From Ascarosepion bandense (taxonomy: Eukaryota > Mollusca > Cephalopoda > Sepiida > Sepiidae): a stretch of DNA of 64,000 nt. Where the stretch lies: positions 777,501 to 841,500 of the forward strand of contig JBBBDQ010000915.1 of assembly GCA_037127315.1 (NCBI GenBank), in the 5' to 3' direction. Positions 33,990-45,436 of the stretch are shown here, one piece after another. The notes under the pieces are model-generated. The model made no database searches, was not told the DNA's origin, and saw only the letters and a program-made list of their open reading frames with translations. The translations under genes were made by a program, and so were the position numbers. Each line of letters opens with the position of its first letter. Position 1 is the stretch's first letter.

Positions 33990-35320
33990 GGAATGGTTGA
34001 CCGCTCTAAGCGAGTATTTTACATGCACAAATTGAATTTTGTCATATAAAAATTTTAACACAATAATCGAAAACGAATTTATTGAATCGAGAGAAGTCTG
34101 TACTTATATGTTTCAATTTTTAAACACTTGATTTATCCTTATTTTTTTTAATAATATTTTTGGAGAGATTATCCATGAATTTTCTTTGTATCCATGAAGT
34201 TTCCAACGATGCAGCATAAAGAAATGCAATATAATAAAATAATTTTCACCGTATTAAATCATACAAATACTAACATATATCAGCGTATACAAATATTAAA
34301 AAATGTTAAAGTATAGAAACCCTACATTGGATTATATTACAGACTACTTGTTGCTAAAACCACAGAACCATCCAACAAAATATCTAGCTTCCGTCCATGT
34401 ATACCAAAAACATCACAGGAGGATAACATCTAATCACTCAAGATGAATGCGTAAATTTAGAATTAATTATAAAACTAGAGTACAAATTAATGTCAGTTTA
34501 TCATTTTCAAAACATAGAGGAATAGAATAATGTCTTTATAGCGTCATTAATTGTTGCACGTGAGACCTTTACAAGAATACATAGAAAGAAAAGATACACT
34601 CATTGGATGGCAATGCTGATTTAAAATAATAAATGCAAGAAACAAAAAAACAAAATACCGAACAATTAACGAAATTTTATTTGAAAAGCCAGTATCAACT
34701 TAAAATTAAAAATGAAATTAATGAAGCCATACAGAATAGACTATATGTCAAAGTATATATCACTTTTAGAGAGAATGAAATGTCAAACAAGGAATAGGTC
34801 TTATCCTTGCAACAAAGAACCGTTTCTCCTGAACTACTTACGTCTTTACAGATGGTGGAGCCTAAAGTAGCTGAGTAAAATCTGACGAATCTTTCAAAAT
34901 TCATACTTTTTATGATTTTTACCATTTAATCTTTAGATATATAATTCATATTTTTAGATTATTTAATTAGGTTTTAATCAACCACAGGTACAAGTTACAC
35001 GAAATATAGATATGTTCTTAGATAAAGTCTACTCAGACATTTTTGTCAATCCACATTAGTCAATAAATTGCATATTATCTTTCATTGTCTTATATCTAGC
35101 TAAAATAAACACTGCCTCAGCTTCCGAGCTGAGAACACATAAATAAGCTTATCGTGATAAGAGAGGCACCAGAACTTAGGCTAGCAAATTGTTGAATTAA
35201 TTCGCGTTTATAATATGCGTTGACGTTAATAATTTCTAATTGCTAAGTTAACATAAATTATAATGGGCCAGATTGTTAAAATATTTGTATCGACTAAAAA
35301 TATACATTCAAATCAGTCAG
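33990..35320. other. No recognisable gene
   Basis: About 1.3 kb of AT-rich DNA. A 76-codon minus-strand frame at 34695-34925 has no known motif. Confidence 0.5.
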
Positions 35321-35326
35321 CTAATT

Positions 35327-35600
35327 GTCATACGTGATACACACATAGGCGAACATTTCCAGTTCGAATCATGACTGACTAGGCAGAAGATTTTTTCGCA
35401 GTAGGTTGTCATTTCTCTCTCCGATAGACTGGTTGCAAACTAATTTTATAGAATGCAGTCTGTCCTGCTATTCAACTTTTAGCTGGAGGGAGAAGAGTGG
35501 ATTCATAACTTTTTCAAGGCTATTTGTGCGTAAATGAATGCAAGGAATTTAACTGGTATTCGAACTTTGTTGAAGTTCAAATTCCAGCCGAATTCATATA
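35327..35600 (-). mobile_element. tRNA-derived SINE, family A, degraded head
   Basis: The terminal part (TCATACGTGATACACAC at 35328) and body (GCGTAAATGAATGCAAGGAA near 35529) match the other copies. The tRNA-like head beyond 35570 is altered by a local rearrangement that repeats the GAACTTxG sequence. Confidence 0.6.
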
Positions 35601-35649
35601 ATTTACATAAAAAAAGACTAACTTTATGAAATATTTAAAGGAAACGCAT

Positions 35650-36330
35650 AGATTCCTTCTGTTACCTGTCGTGTGGATTCAGGAAGTAGGCAGTCTTGAC
35701 CCTCCACCTCTTACTTTCCCTTGGATTTCTTAATAGCCCTTGTCATGGCATTTATCCCAAAGCCTGTGTTTCTATACTTATACTTAAGCCCATGAAGTAT
35801 GTTAAGCGCTGTTTTATCCAGTGTCTTGTTCCATCTATCCACCCTGTGAGTATCAGATTCACTAATCTTTCCTTTCTCGGTATGTTTCCGAGAACATCAG
35901 CTGTCTCTTCCTGATGTGAATTATATGTTCTCTTTTCGTTTCCATTCTCTCCAAATTTCGTCGTCACCTATATGTTTGGTACATGGTATTCTCAGCATTC
36001 TTCTGTGTAACCAGATTTCTGTTGCTTCGAGTCTTTCCTTCGTTTTTGAGGAGATTGTCAGATATTCTCTACTATATAAGAGAACAGATATCACATAACA
36101 ATCAAGTACTCTTTTATTTGTTTCCAACGAAATTTTCCTGTCTCTCAATACTCTACTCAGCTTTTGGAGTCCTTGGCCATGCCAATACACTTTCGGATCT
36201 CAGTGTTGTACTTTCCGTCCTCTGTAGAAACACTTCCAAAGTAATTGATTTCTGTATTTGTTTGATTTTAGTATCTCCGACCTGGAATTTACATTTTATT
36301 CAGACGAAAAAAAATACAAGTCCACGGCGA
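35650..36330 (-). pseudogene. RTE-like LINE tail, minus strand
   Basis: The minus strand reads KFQVGDTKIKQIQK near 36290-36250, then TLRSESVLAWP, KLSRVLRDRKISLETNKRV near 36165-36110, YVISVLLYSREYLTIS near 36100-36050, LEATEIWLHRRMLRIP near 36030-35985 and NLILTGWIDGTRH near 35860-35825. It is the same family as 31797-32640. The 35921-36190 stretch is open for 89 codons. Frameshifts lie on both sides. Confidence 0.7.
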
Positions 36331-36334
36331 AAAA

Positions 36335-36860
36335 TATTTGTTTTAAAAGCAAATGCAGTGTTTCATTTGTGATTTTAAATTTTACTTTTTTTTCATACCG
36401 ATCCGAATATAGAAAGACCATTTGCTGGAAATAAATAATATTTAGTTCTATCGCTCAGGTTTCACTGAAAAACAGTGAGGGGCGTCCTTATACGCGAATA
36501 AATACGGTAGTTACATCGTGGGGATTCGTCTTCCAAATAGCATTTACCTACATCATTAATGCCTCCGGCAAATTTTAGATGAACTTTGATTTTTGCCTCC
36601 ATGCACCAACATTTGTTTCGAGCCTCGATTTAAATCAAACCTGTGTTATATTCTTTCCTGTGGAGTCAAACATTACGGCTAAACATGAGAAAAAACCAGT
36701 TATAAAATGCAGAGCTTAAAGTCTTATGTTATTTTTCAATTGTTTTGCCAAGACAATGCCAAGAATTTGCACATCGTCAAATGTCTTTGAATGAGTCGTA
36801 TGGTTTGGACGTACGAGGAGGTAAGAGAAAGCAAATATTTGGGTGTGGCGCGCGCACAAA
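36335..36860. other. No recognisable feature
   Basis: About 500 bases, unassigned. Confidence 0.5.
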
Positions 36861-36864
<4 letters not shown>

Positions 36865-36904
<40 letters not shown>

Positions 36905-36923
36905 CTGTGTGTGTGTGTGCATG
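36865..36923. repeat. (GT)n microsatellite, interrupted
   Basis: A GT tract with a TATCT interruption near 36901-36906. Confidence 0.95.
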
Positions 36924-37082
36924 TGCGTGAGTGCATATGATACGACTTAATCGAAATTTTAGCTCATTCTTCTACATGATAAAAAGCCTTTTACTGCTTC
37001 ATTTTAATATTACGGTTCATTCATGGTTACATCCATTTTCAGTATTGTGAGGTGAGTGTAAGGTTATATATATATATATATT

Positions 37083-37630
37083 ATGCAACACTGAGATTCG
37101 AAGGCGAATTGCCATGGAGAAGGACGCATTCCAGAAGTAGAGCAGAGTATTAAAAGACAAGAAGATTTTGCTTGAAACAAAGAATAGAGTAATGAATTGC
37201 TATGTGATGTCTGTTCTTCAATATGGAAACAAATGCTAGACAATATCATAAAACATGAAGAAAAAGCTTGAAGCAACTGTAAAAGGTTCTACAGAAGGAT
37301 GCTGCGGATGTCATAGATCGAGCATGTGCGCAAACATGAGGTCCTGAAAAGGATGAAAACAAAAAAAAATTAATACTGAGCATCAGGAAGAGACAGCTAC
37401 AGTTCCTGGGACATGTGATGAGGAAGGAGGTCTTGGACAATCTGATACTCACAGGCTAGATAGAGGGAAAAAGAGACAGGGGAAAGCAGCAGATAATATA
37501 TTTGAAGATCCTGAGCCGGTGGATGCCGGAGCGGGGTTCGGGTTGGATAACAGGAGAAGAGCCACCAGGGATAAGGAGACGAGGAAGTCCATGATCGCCT
37601 ACGTCCTGAAGTGACATGGCACATAGAAGA
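37083..37630 (+). pseudogene. RTE-like LINE 3' tail
   Basis: The frame gives TEIRRRIAMEKDAFQK near 37090-37135, VLKDKKILLETKNRV near 37150-37195, CYVMSVLQYGNK near 37200, KKLEATVKG near 37260 and finally MIAYVLK then HGT near 37590-37625. It is the same family as 31797. It appears to be inserted within the 3' region of the GIY-YIG relic at 37770-38100, which it now separates from any terminal sequence. Confidence 0.7.
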
Positions 37631-37769
37631 AGAAGAATACATGTCTAAACATACTATCAGTAATTATCGAATACAATATAATACAATATATAATATAATA
37701 CCTAAATCTAGAATAGATCACAAATGGTATAAAATGAAAATAAAAAATACAATATAGCATGAGAAGAGA

Positions 37770-38100
37770 GATTATAAGTTAATACTTTGTTTGCATTTTA
37801 GTGTAGTTTCGTATCTTCGCTTCTCTATGTCATTATTTAAAAACTAAATAATTTCTATTTTTTCTTGCAAGAAAAGGAAGCATGATTCGTTCACCGATCT
37901 AGCATTTTCTTGCTTGTTTGAGAATTTTCCATTAGACTTAAGTTGTTTTATTCTCCTTTTTTAACTTTCAAAAATATTTAGAAAGCGAAGTCATATTTCA
38001 TTTATCCGTATTAGTGAAGGATGAGAGATGATCATAGAATTTTTTAATTAGTTTATTGTACTCTCTATAAAATGTTTAGTAACTCGAATAAGATTTAATT
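37770..38100 (-). pseudogene. Second copy of the GIY-YIG Penelope-like tail
   Basis: Nucleotides match 7700-8030 over most of their length, including the region encoding the KYIW and final cysteine blocks, but with indels that remove the open frame. Orientation is minus. Confidence 0.6.
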
Positions 38101-38159
38101 GTGACATTTTTATTATTCTTTCTCTTGGTGTACTGATAGTAGTTTTAAATTAAAATTTA

Positions 38160-38218
38160 CGCACACACACACATACACACACAAACACACACACGCAAAC
38201 ACACACACGCATATATAT
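38160..38218. repeat. (CA)n microsatellite, imperfect
   Basis: CA units interrupted by CGCA, ending in a short TA run. Confidence 0.9.
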
Positions 38219-38229
38219 GCCTTCTTCTA

Positions 38230-38372
38230 TCGTGCGCATATGGCACAGAGGTAGAATCGCTAACTGACGCCATTTCTGTCTGCGGATGACTATTTGCGCT
38301 CTCACACCCTGATTGAGTACTCTGGAAGAATGGTAGACTACCCTAGCATGTACGCATCGCTCATTCACTAAT
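38230..38372 (+). mobile_element. tRNA-derived SINE, family C, copy with internal deletion
   Basis: The A-box-like ATGGCACAGAGGTAGAAT at 38239 matches the next copy (ATGGCCCAGAGGTTAAAT). The sequence then jumps from GACGCCA straight to CTGCGGATGACTAT, so the B box and middle are deleted. The 3' part extends beyond what the next copy retains. Confidence 0.55.
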
Positions 38373-38436
38373 GAATTAGAGCCTGGCTATTGGGCGTGTA
38401 TAGTGATAATATACATGCTAAAAAGTCTGCCTTATT

Positions 38437-38570
38437 CTACTGTGCGCCCATGGCCCAGAGGTTAAATCGCTGACTGACGCCACTGCGGTGGGGTTTCAAT
38501 CCTGTGTCAGAAGCAATCGGAGTCTAACCGTACTGATGAGCTGCGAAATAGATCTGCCTGCGGATGACTA
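38437..38570 (+). mobile_element. tRNA-derived SINE, family C, 3'-truncated
   Basis: A-box-like TGGCCCAGAGG at 38450 and B-box-like GGTTTCAATCC at 38492. The body has GTCTAACC, CTGATGAG (38533-38540) and GCGGATGACTAT, and breaks off in a short TA run at about 38570. It lies about 200 bp from the previous copy in the same orientation. Confidence 0.65.
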
Positions 38571-38589
38571 TATATATAAAGTTTACCTT

Positions 38590-39110
38590 TTGTATTGCTT
38601 TTACACATATTCTTTATTTTGCGTTTATCACTAATTTCTTGCTTGAGTTTGTGATTTTATTTAAAAATTCCATAAAATTTGAAATGCAACATTGTACCTT
38701 TGTGTTAATATATGTTAGCACCTAATTCCCGTTCAAATTTGAATTCTACTCTTTAGCATAATTTCATTGGCGTAATCCTTTCTCAAAGTCTTCTCATTGT
38801 TTTATTCTTTACTTTCCATTTCCTTTGCCTCTGTGTATTTTTATACTTTTTTCTTTTTTTTTTATATGTTACTGGATTCGTGTATGCTTGCAAGAACAAT
38901 TTTATTTGTTTATAAATTATGTAGTTTGGAAAATTATTGTTGATTAATATTTGTTTTATGTGTTTTAGTTTGCTCGGAAATATTATTTGGGAAGAGAAAT
39001 TTAGGTGTGCTCTATGTGAGATGATTTTACCACAGCTAATTTATATCTTTCCGGGCATCAGAGTTACTGATTTCTCAATAGTTTATTGATACCTAGGCAT
39101 TCTTGTTGAG
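38590..39110. other. No recognisable feature
   Basis: T-rich unassigned DNA. Confidence 0.5.
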
Positions 39111-39112
39111 CA

Positions 39113-39168
<56 letters not shown>
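39113..39168. repeat. (TA)n microsatellite
   Basis: About 28 TA units. The following AAGTGCTCGATAT block (39180-39192) recurs beside TA tracts at 6333 and 45315. Confidence 0.95.
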
Positions 39169-39172
<4 letters not shown>

Positions 39173-39530
39173 TTTTCATAAAGTGCTCGATATCAACATA
39201 TAGCCTTAATGGACTTAATGTGGAGAGGTCTTTCACTTACCTGAGCAATATTGTCTCAGTCATGTCGACTACGAAGTTTCCTGAAGTTGAATATATGGAT
39301 TGAAATGCGAAAAGATCATAGAATAATTAAAGAACAGACTAGGAAATCTGTCTTAATCTAACCTGTTCCACTTTCATTAAAGCTTCTTCAGTAATCTGGT
39401 TAACGGCAAGAAATTAAAATTATAATAAAACAAAAACAGAAAGATAATATACTGAACTTTGAGTTTTAGATTCTTATTGTTCAAATATGTGTCACGCGTA
39501 ATCAAGCAACAGACGCTTGCTTTAAATGCA

Positions 39531-39975
39531 ATACTTTCACGGCTTCTGCTCCGATGAACTGAGCTAACTGGTACCCGCTATATATGAATTTCCTCGAAAA
39601 ACAAGGTTAGCAACTAGGTCCCACCATTTTACTGTGAAACCGATAAATTGAAAACACAAATTTTACTCTATCAGTTTCTTTTCTCGCACTTCCCGCCTGT
39701 GGAATTCCCTTCCGCATACTTGCTTTCCGACAGCTACAATCTTCAGGAATTCAAATGTAAAGTCATTAGTCCTCTCCTGTCTCATTAACTTACATCCCCT
39801 CTCTCATACTTTTTTTCTCCGTCTACCCCACTCATCAGTATTCTCTTCCTTCTCATACTCTCTTCCTGAAACCCTCTGTAGCCTGTCACCCTTTCTCATA
39901 ACATTCGTCCTATGTAACCACCTGCACAAAAGTGGCAGTAAAATGCCTTACTTGGGGCCACAGGATTATATATAC
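39531..39975 (+). mobile_element. Jockey-like LINE, 5'-truncated 3' end
   Basis: The block beginning TTCACGGCTTCTGCTCCGAT matches 4876-5305 of the large LINE almost continuously: the C-terminal coding part (DEL..LVP), the untranslated region, and the final GTGGCAGTAAAATGCCTTAC. It lacks everything upstream, as expected from aborted reverse transcription. It is more intact than the longer copy in the terminal coding stretch, retaining bases the first copy has lost. Confidence 0.85.
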
Positions 39976-40645
39976 ACAAAAAAAGTATAGGTATTAAAGA
40001 AACGCTTGTCTCTTGTGTGTGCATAATAATACACGTGTCAAATGTATTAAATCAATTGAAAAATTTTCAGTTTGTGTGTGAGAAAATTTTAGATGGTAAA
40101 ATATATGAATGTGTGCGCGTGTTGGCTGGTGACTTTAATGTATGTGCTTATGCTAACACGAAAAACAGTTTAGTTTAAATTTGTAGTGAAACAATAAATG
40201 CAAATGTCATGTTTGTAGCCAGTATTGTTAGAAATAAGTAAGTAAAATTGAATATAATAATTTTTTTGTGGTTGGAATATTTCATTGAATAAATACAAAA
40301 TAGTAGTATATTACTAATTTTATATTTTATATATAAATTATTATATTTAAGTAATATGAAAATAAGTAAAATAATATTCAAAAATATAATATTATGTATT
40401 GGATGCAATATTTATTAACTTCATTTGTAGCATTACATTATATGAATATTTTTAGAACAATACTATTTATGTAAAGCATAGAATAATATGTATATCGAAA
40501 TTATATTGACTTATTTTTAATTATTTAGAATAATAAACGTAAGTATTATATATATATATATATTAAAAACGGAAATAGGTGTTATTCCAAAGAGAGAAAT
40601 TGATATAGATGAAAAACGTGTGAGAAAACCGTGAACGTTTTGTTT
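39976..40645. other. No recognisable gene; extremely AT-rich
   Basis: A minus-strand frame at 40175-40408 is a compositional Ile/Leu/Phe-rich string. A small TA run lies near 40546-40562. Confidence 0.5.
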
Positions 40646-40651
40646 AAAACA

Positions 40652-40708
40652 TAGATTTATTATTATTATTATTATTGTTATTATTATTATTATTATTATT
40701 ATTAATAT
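40652..40708. repeat. (ATT)n microsatellite
   Basis: Trinucleotide ATT repeats with one G interruption. Confidence 0.95.
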
Positions 40709-40714
40709 TACTTA

Positions 40715-41148
40715 TCTTTTGTACAATACATTAAATGCCTTATTTGTGTCGTTACACCTGTTTCGAGTTCAAAGTTGACTCTCTTCAAATTTGTGACTTT
40801 CCATATCGAGATCCGTAAAGTTACAAATTTATTTGTCTGATGTGAGTAAACTGTGCATTACAAAAACTTGTAGCTACATAAATACCATTACAGACTAGTA
40901 ATGCATTATACAATTATTTATTTATTTTATAAGGAAGCACATTTTTTATTAAATTGTGAGATGATGAATTCATAATAAAACAGACAAACAATACCAAGGA
41001 ATTTTTTCTTTTACTGCTTCTGAGTACTCCAAGAGAGACAAGAATATACGCTTTGCCGTCTCATCTACCGAGACCAAAAGACATCACTGACAATACATAT
41101 ACAAGCAGCTTAAAAGAGTTTAATTCCTTTATTTCCAGATCATCATAC

Positions 41149-41150
<2 letters not shown>
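40715..41150. other. No recognised gene; one weak ribozyme-like patch
   Basis: On the minus strand near 40790-40760, TTGAAGA, a GAGT/ACTC stem and GAAAC occur in order. No helix I was found. The rest is unassigned. Confidence 0.35.

Positions 41151-41152
<2 letters not shown>

Positions 41153-41200
<48 letters not shown>
41153..41200. repeat. (TA)n microsatellite
   Basis: About 24 TA units. Confidence 0.95.
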
Positions 41201-41203
<3 letters not shown>

Positions 41204-41204
41204 T

Positions 41205-41726
41205 TATATATGACCTCTACATGTTTGTATAGTCCTAATCATGTTAACCCATGTTAAAGAAATGTGTTATTATGTTATATTATTTCATTTTTGCTTTAGC
41301 ATAGATTTATGACGTAAGTGCTTATTCACGGAAAACCACTTGTACGTTCCGAATTACACGGAAAATCGTCTATATAGGTAATTTGTTTTTGTTCATATTT
41401 AAAATGGATCAATACCCAGTTTTATTGAAATGTGTTCAATATATTTATATTGTAGATTTTTTGGTAATATTCATTTGGAAAATAGGTTATTTTCACAACC
41501 TAAGATTCAACCTTTCATTAATCTCAGATGATTTATAATAACTGGTTTTTCAACGTTTTTCAAATCTACAACAGGGACTTTTTTTTACCAAGCTAGAATT
41601 TTGAAACAAGTGAAAATTTTAAAAATTAGGGAGGAATTACTTAAGAATCATAAAACACTTTCATCCAGTTTTGTGTGAACCTATGATGTATTTATAACTG
41701 TGATTACGTCTGTACATTACTTCTGA

Positions 41727-41728
<2 letters not shown>
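41205..41728. other. No recognisable feature
   Basis: About 520 bases, AT-rich, unassigned. Confidence 0.5.
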
Positions 41729-41730
<2 letters not shown>

Positions 41731-41807
<77 letters not shown>

Positions 41808-41808
41808 G
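41731..41808. repeat. (TA)n(GATA)n compound microsatellite
   Basis: A TA tract followed by about nine GATA units. The same compound order recurs at 42545-42627. Confidence 0.95.
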
Positions 41809-41809
41809 T

Positions 41810-42540
41810 GTGTGGTATACAATAACATTCATTTGTTTTGTTTCATTAACGGAAATTTTAGTATGTTTTATAAACATATCTTCGGGAGTGTCATGTACAC
41901 CGAAGAACGCTTAACTTTACCCCCATTTTTCTTTTTTACCTGAGATCTTGGTGTACAAATCTCTTTGATACGTAAGCCTAATCAAATGACTCTCACGGTG
42001 TTAAAGGTTATGCTCTAATTATTTTTTATCATTTTGAATATTTCAGATAATTCGGATGGGTGTACATTCACCAAAGTGAAATCAACATCATTTTAACTTT
42101 CTCTCTGAAGATAAATAACCGAAACGCTTTATATTTTCCACATCAATTCCGTCTGATTAAGTGTTTGACTGTTTAGATGAAAGGCAACGCAGACTGACAG
42201 ATATCATTAAAATAGATACCATTAATTACCATTAGATCCCATTAACAAAAACCATTAAAGCGACTGTTCGCATTTTTGCTCTCGTTGGTTTTCAACGTCT
42301 TTTAACATAGCCTTCAACAAACAAGAAGTTTTTATTAAATTTATGACGATCATAGATTTTTGCCATGAGATGTTGAGGAAACAACATGTCTGAAGTGAAA
42401 GATTTCGATAAAAATCATCTATTTATACACATCACAGGCGCATCGGAACTCATTTTCTCTGTTTGGATATATCCCCACCCTCATTAACTCTCTAGCTTTT
42501 ATTTTTATTTACATTTTCGAGCTTTTTTATCATGGAAAAA
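41810..42540. other. No recognised gene
   Basis: CTCTGAAGATAAATAACCGA at 42104-42123 resembles Penelope-like 3' ends but lacks a stem. Otherwise unassigned. Confidence 0.4.
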
Positions 42541-42544
42541 GGCC

Positions 42545-42577
42545 TATATATATATGTATGTATATATATATATATAT

Positions 42578-42626
<49 letters not shown>

Positions 42627-42627
42627 A
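42545..42627. repeat. (TA)n(GATA)n compound microsatellite
   Basis: Imperfect TA repeats followed by about twelve GATA units. Confidence 0.95.
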
Positions 42628-42639
42628 AAGTATAGGGTA

Positions 42640-42780
42640 GGTATGGATGGAATAGTATTTCGTATCCAAAGAAACACTATTCTTGATAAGACACAAGTAG
42701 TGTAGAAACAAAATAGCTACTTTTGTAGTGATGTTATAACATATTCATGTTATAATTTCTGAATAAATATATATATACAT
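42640..42780 (+). mobile_element. Penelope-like terminal region between two microsatellites
   Basis: Sequence from AAGACACAAGTAGTGT through GTTATAACATATTCATGTTA to TTCTGAATA recurs in inverted orientation at 46459-46545. Each copy abuts a TA tract at the same end. The hammerhead-like core lies inside. Confidence 0.5.
42683..42727 (+). ncRNA. Hammerhead ribozyme-like fold (copy 4)
   Basis: TTGATAA (42683-42689) differs from CTGATGA at two core positions. Stem II is GACAC with GTGTA (42690-42704, four of five pairs). GAA follows at 42705-42707. Helix III is a perfect 6-bp ACAAAA/TTTTGT (42708-42713 with 42721-42726), followed by the unpaired A at 42727. Helix I is weak. The core changes imply loss of cleavage. 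Confidence 0.5.
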
Positions 42781-42815
42781 ACATATATATGTGTGTGTTT
42801 GTGTGTGTGAGTGTG
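42769..42815. repeat. TA/CATA/TG microsatellite
   Basis: A compound tract of TA, CATA and GTGT units. Confidence 0.9.
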
Positions 42816-42819
42816 TGTT

Positions 42820-43420
42820 GCGTAAGCTTATGCAAAAATTAAGATATAAATAATTGTATTTGTAAAATGACTCTATAAATAATGAAAAAAGAACAATCTC
42901 TTTTACCAACGTGTTAGTCCCCTAAAAGATTTATTCGAATTCTTAAAGATTTTTTCAAAAGCAGTGTGAGCAAAGGTAAACAATAGAAGAATCCAAGTGA
43001 GGTCATTTATCATCTAACAAACAAAAGTAAATAAATGTTGCTACTGAATTTTAACTTTTTCTAAATGTCTGCATAGAGTTTTTTTTCCAATATAATTATT
43101 ATTTATTATTTTATTTTAATTTGATAGATTATTTCTATATTTATTAATTCTAAATAATGAGTATTAAATTAGTCATATGTTTTATAATTCTTTAAAAAAT
43201 ATTTATGGCATGTCTTTTATTCGTAAGTTGGTTTGGTAAAGAGGTATTAATTTTAAAGAAAGGGGATTTAAAAAACTAACGGCGTAAGTTGAACATTTTG
43301 GAAAAAATAGATAGAAAAAATCGCAACCACAACTTCGATCTCACACTTACTAAAAGACAAATCAACTTACTTGGATAAGAATTTTCTTTTTGTCTTTATT
43401 CGTTATATCGCATGCAATGG
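42820..43420. other. No recognisable feature
   Basis: About 600 AT-rich bases. Confidence 0.5.
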
Positions 43421-43424
43421 AGTT

Positions 43425-43560
43425 GCTTTGTAGTGGAGTGTATATCGGCTCGGAACGAGAAATGAGAGCGTCGAATTCGTGTTGAATTCTTTGCATTCAC
43501 TTCTGTGCAAATACGTTTAAGAAATGTTTTAATCCGTCTCTTCTCCCATCCAGCTATTGT
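43425..43560 (+). mobile_element. tRNA-derived SINE, family A, 3'-truncated
   Basis: A head with TTTGTAGTGGAGTGTATATC, GGCTCGGAACGAGAAATGAG and a decayed B box (GTCGAATTCG), then the GCATTCACTTCTGTGCAAATAC body and the CGTCTCTTCTCCCATCCAGC block. Confidence 0.65.
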
Positions 43561-43564
43561 TTAA

Positions 43565-45375
43565 GTAGTCTTCGCCAATCCGCATTATCGAGAGAAAGAA
43601 GAAAATCACAAGACACACGTGTGTTTATGTACTTTCCTACTTTATGAGGAACGATCTAGTTAATTTTTTAGAATCGAACAGACTAGGTGCGCATATGATT
43701 TGTTTATAGTGGTGAAGGGTTGTAGAAGTCAGCCATAATTTTAGAAATAACAGAATACAGAGAAGAGACGTACATAGTATGACACAAATGACACTCTTCA
43801 GGGTTTGAATTCAGAGTTGTTTTTTTCATAAGTTTGACAGAGCAATGAAAAAGTTAGTGTAGCGTTTAAGCGCCTATTAAATACCGCTCCTTCAATAACT
43901 GTCGCACACATATACAGTTATTAAACTATCTTAGCTAAAGTCGACTAAATTTTGCCAACTTTCTTGCTTAAATTTATATTTATTAATTTGCTACATTTTT
44001 GTTTTTCATTCTAGAGTACATCAATACAAGGCTTGAGAGCCACTCAATGTAGGGGATTACAGAATGAAGTGTGTACTACAAATCTAAAAGTTGGTAGAAC
44101 GTCAAAATTACGAGGAAGACAGATGACTGATTTTTGATTTTCAATCTCAGTTTAAAAAGATTTCTCTGTTTGTCCTTAGCTAATTTTAGTTCTTTCTTCA
44201 TATTTATTAATTGGTTGTTTTTCTGTTTTTTATACTATCGTTTACCAATAAAATGCACGAGATCTATTCAGTGTAGTGTGCCACAGTATGAGATGCATGA
44301 TATGAATGTAAGACGGATTAGGAACACTAAAACTAGCGTTGCCGTGATAATGAGGATTAAGAGAACGGTAATGATTCACCCTTAACTTGAAATGTTTAAG
44401 TTTGTTGTGCTCAGGGAAGCATCTATGCGGGAGTCACTTCTACAAAAAGAGTGGAAAGTAAGTTATTCACTACAAGACCGTGTAAATGATTTTGGACTAT
44501 CTCAATGCTGGAAAGTTAAGATTTAGTAGCTCCAGCTCAGACATGGGAACAAAACTCCATTTTTGATCTAAAACGATTCTAAGAATATGTTCACCCATAT
44601 CTTTTTCAATAAGCCTATATGTAAAGTTTTTAAGTATATTCATTGCTTTTTGATAATATTAATATACGCAAGTATTCATGTTGTGTGTGTCTGTAGACTT
44701 TCACTCTTAAAAGTGTGTAATAACATAAGGAGACACTTACATAAAGCTTTATCGTATATTACAAACACATACTATTTCAACCGTATTTATTCAGATCTAA
44801 CAATTTTCTTATTGCTGAAGCCAAGCATAATAAAACACTGATGCTGTCAGTCAGCGCCCAAACATTTGAGGCCCAACTGAAATAAAACGCTGACTTCTTA
44901 TGTCGGTTTCCTCTTTGCTCTGTTCAAAAAGAAAAGAAACATTTCTTTGTTGCTGACAGCGAACAAACAGATTCTTTCGTCTGAAACATGTTTACGAATA
45001 TTGTAAGGGAAGACATGCAAGCCCTCAGTTGATGAACCTGAAGCAATATGCTAAGTGTAACATTGAGTAAACAAACATAGTATGAAAGAAGACGCCAATG
45101 CCTCATACAAAACTTTATAAAAAGTGCTTTCTTTCGAGAGCAAGGCATTTCCATCAATCATACATGAGAAAAAATGTGTTAGTGACACGAACTCTCAACC
45201 GAACAAGTATTCTAAATGATTTTATATAGAGAGAATTGGTCCTTGTATATATATATAAAGTGGAAGAACACGTAGATTAAAATCAAATATTCAAGCATTT
45301 ACTTTTATAAAGAGTGCTCGATAAAGGGAAGGGCTTAATCTTGTAATTTTGTTAATACAATGGTTTATAAAAGCA
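43565..45375. other. No recognisable gene; three unassigned frames
   Basis: Plus-strand frames at 44134-44385 (83 codons) and 44587-44841 (84 codons), and a minus-strand frame at 44924-45157 (77 codons), carry hydrophobic segments and a few cysteines but no motif I recognise. Any of them could be chance frames. Confidence 0.35.
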
Positions 45376-45377
45376 TA

Positions 45378-45436
45378 ATATCACTACACAAAAATGTTCA
45401 TGCTTCAGAACAATACTGTTCTTTATCAGGTGATAT
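45378..45436 (-). ncRNA. Hammerhead ribozyme-like fold, minus strand (best copy)
   Basis: All three helices can form. Helix I is a perfect 7-bp ATATCAC/GTGATAT (45436-45430 with 45384-45378). The core CTGATAA (45429-45423) differs from CTGATGA only at the catalytic G8 position. Stem II is a perfect 6-bp AGAACA/TGTTCT (45422-45417 with 45412-45407) around a 4-base loop. GAA (45406-45404) leads into helix III, GCAT with GTGT (45403-45400 with 45389-45386, two wobbles), and the expected unpaired A is at 45385. The G8-to-A change predicts an inactive relic of a once active ribozyme. The downstream GTGCTCGATA block (near 45323-45314, in inverse) links it to the other TA-flanked copies. Confidence 0.65.

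Noticed and set aside
36716..36930. His-Thr and Val-Cys repeat frames
   Set aside because: Translations of the GT/CA microsatellite; the same holds for 2975-3240 and 38150-38368.
40760..40795. Minus-strand TTGAAGA...GAAAC with a GAGT/ACTC stem
   Set aside because: The first core base is changed, helix III would be only 2 bp, and no helix I partner is present. Kept only as a note.
42104..42130. CTGAAGATAAATAACCGAAAC as a hammerhead
   Set aside because: The bases between the core boxes do not pair and no helix I was found.
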